DNA of 64,000 bases from positions 323,501 through 387,500 of the forward strand of contig NZ_LR134266.1 of the NCBI RefSeq assembly GCF_900636365.1. Reading direction: 5' to 3'. The position numbers and the translations under genes were made by a program. The first letter of the stretch is position 1; every line of letters starts with the position of its first letter. The notes beneath the pieces are model-generated. The model saw only the letters and a program-made list of their open reading frames with translations, was not told the DNA's origin and searched no databases. Below, in pieces: positions 62,850 through 64,000 of the stretch. This DNA comes from Streptococcus viridans (GTDB lineage: Bacteria > Bacillota > Bacilli > Lactobacillales > Streptococcaceae).

Positions 62850-64000
62850 ATGAAAAAATATATATTTATGCGTATTTTACGTTCGTTGGTGTCGATCTTT
62901 TTGGTTACGACATTGACGTATACAATTATTTATACGCTAACCCCAAGAAATTTAATTTTCAAAAACGACCCTAACTACAATAAGATTGCAAAGACTAAGG
63001 ATTCTAAAATCAATTATGAAAACACAGTCTATGATCGTATGGGGTATATAGAATATCTTGATTCAAAAGCTTTGAAAGAAAAAGCAAGCAAGGAAGACTC
63101 ATCAGTAACTGTAGAGCCTACTAAAGAAAACGAAAAGATCTACAAAAAGTACATTTCTAATCTTGGAAATGGCTGGGTATTGAAACGATTCCCTGAAAAC
63201 AAAGGCTTTTACGCAACTCGTGAAGTCCCTGTCTTTGAACGTGTTATTGGATTCTACGGCAATCTGATTCAGATTGATCATCCAAATGTCATCAAAGATG
63301 CTTCAAATCCAAAACTTGAACGCTATATTCGCATTGAAAATGATCCAGCTATTGGTTGGTCAGTAGTTGGTTCGGGGACTAAACATAAATATCTTTTGTA
63401 TTTCAATGGTCAATTCCCGTTCATTCATCAAAATTTTGTATCGTTAAACTTGGGTGAATCTTATCCAACTTATTCAAATACGCCAGTTCTTCAGGTTATT
63501 ACACAAGGACAAGGAACTACCAAGAAGAGTGAAGTAAACTTCCCAACAGGGAAAAAAGAATCTTCTATCAATATCTACTCACGTACTTACAAATCACCAA
63601 GCAAGGCAGATGCTCAAGATATTGCCCGCTTTGGTGAAGGAGATGCTTATACAGCAACTTTGAGTAACTATGAAAATCCATCCATGATTGTGAGCTCTTC
63701 TATTATCGGCTTGATCGGGATTGCAATTGCTTACTTGATTGCAATTCCATTGGGATCATACATGGCCTTGTTGAAGAACACATGGTTTGATAGTGCCTCA
63801 ACAGCTGTCTTGACATTGATGATGGCTCTTCCAACGATTGCCTTGGTCTACATCGTCCGCTTGGTTGGTTCAACAATCGGTCTCCCAGATTCCTTCCCGG
63901 TTTTAGGAGCTCAGGATTGGAGATCGTATGTTCTTCCTTCTGTGATCTTGGGACTTTTGAGCGCGCCTGGTTTGGCTATTTGGATTCGCCGTTATATGAT
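62850..64000 (+). CDS. amiC: Oligopeptide ABC transporter permease AmiC, 5' part
   Basis: The frame is open to the window end (383 codons). It starts MKKYIFMRILRSLVSIFLVTT after AAAGGAACG. It has the large extracellular domain (about residues 40-280) typical of streptococcal AmiC, inserted between helix 1 and the permease core. The core follows (SSSIIGLIGIAIAYLIAIPLG; GLLSAPGLAIWIRRYM). The rest of the operon (amiD, E, F) should lie beyond. Confidence 0.94.
   Translation, partial: MKKYIFMRILRSLVSIFLVTTLTYTIIYTLTPRNLIFKNDPNYNKIAKTKDSKINYENTVYDRMGYIEYLDSKALKEKASKEDSSVTVEPTKENEKIYKKYISNLGNGWVLKRFPENKGFYATREVPVFERVIGFYGNLIQIDHPNVIKDASNPKLERYIRIENDPAIGWSVVGSGTKHKYLLYFNGQFPFIHQNFVSLNLGESYPTYSNTPVLQVITQGQGTTKKSEVNFPTGKKESSINIYSRTYKSPSKADAQDIARFGEGDAYTATLSNYENPSMIVSSSIIGLIGIAIAYLIAIPLGSYMALLKNTWFDSASTAVLTLMMALPTIALVYIVRLVGSTIGLPDSFPVLGAQDWRSYVLPSVILGLLSAPGLAIWIRRYM

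Overview
The window is chromosomal DNA of a Streptococcus, most likely an oral species of the mitis/sanguinis type. This rests on the LPXTG-anchored StrH-type hexosaminidase, the rpoE delta subunit, a class II fba aldolase, the ilvBNC-ilvA cluster, sufCDSUB, mecA and an AmiA/AmiC-like oligopeptide transporter. I cannot fix the species by reading alone. Core genes have moderate GC with strong consensus promoters and hairpin terminators. Two stretches (about 9.8-15.0 kb and 19.7-28.5 kb) are clearly more AT-rich and hold accessory genes and remnants.

Layout: strH 3' end; truA, a ThiD/PdxK-type kinase, an ECF S component and a TIGR01440 protein; tig; rpoE; a B3/B4-domain protein; tRNA-Leu(AAG); fba (1-9.74 kb). 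Next is a 5.2-kb island flanked by a 70-bp near-perfect direct repeat of the fba 3' end and terminator (9722-9791 and 14962-15031). This is the arrangement of an element integrated at the fda/fba 3' end, a known target of streptococcal ICEs and cis-mobilizable elements. It carries remnants of a PLD-type/helicase protein and a DUF3883 nuclease-like protein, a 562-aa membrane protein, and a divergent module: a membrane-tailed HTH regulator opposite an operon of four small unknown proteins behind a perfect-consensus promoter. No integrase is left.

The chromosome resumes with a broken alpha/beta hydrolase, a three-gene ABC-2 exporter, a broken GNAT gene and tRNA-Thr(CGT). A second accessory patchwork follows: a possible integrase tail, copY plus a CPH-type copper ATPase between inverted IS-like ends, cadD-cadC, fused gene fragments, a ghost of the rpsI 3' end, and a second AT-rich ABC-2 exporter paralogous to the first one.

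From 28.6 kb on everything is ordinary chromosome. It holds a LytTR regulator with LiaF-like membrane proteins whose two promoters share direct-repeat operators, rpmB, an Asp23 protein and fakA, a DUF1307 lipoprotein, an ABC exporter operon with its own two-component system, ilvBNC and ilvA (CodY box), an SPFH protein, and a glutamine-type ABC transporter. Then come a DUF2207 protein, uppP, mecA, a TagO/WecA-like transferase, the SUF operon, a DacA/PBP3 homologue whose catalytic motifs are degenerate, and two AmiA-like lipoproteins (CodY box) followed by amiC, cut by the window end.

The most interesting items are the fba-associated island with its uncharacterised small-protein module, the copper cassette inserted in a duplicated sequence, the rpsI ghost and repeated att-like cores, the LytTR mini-regulon, and the apparently inactive DacA.
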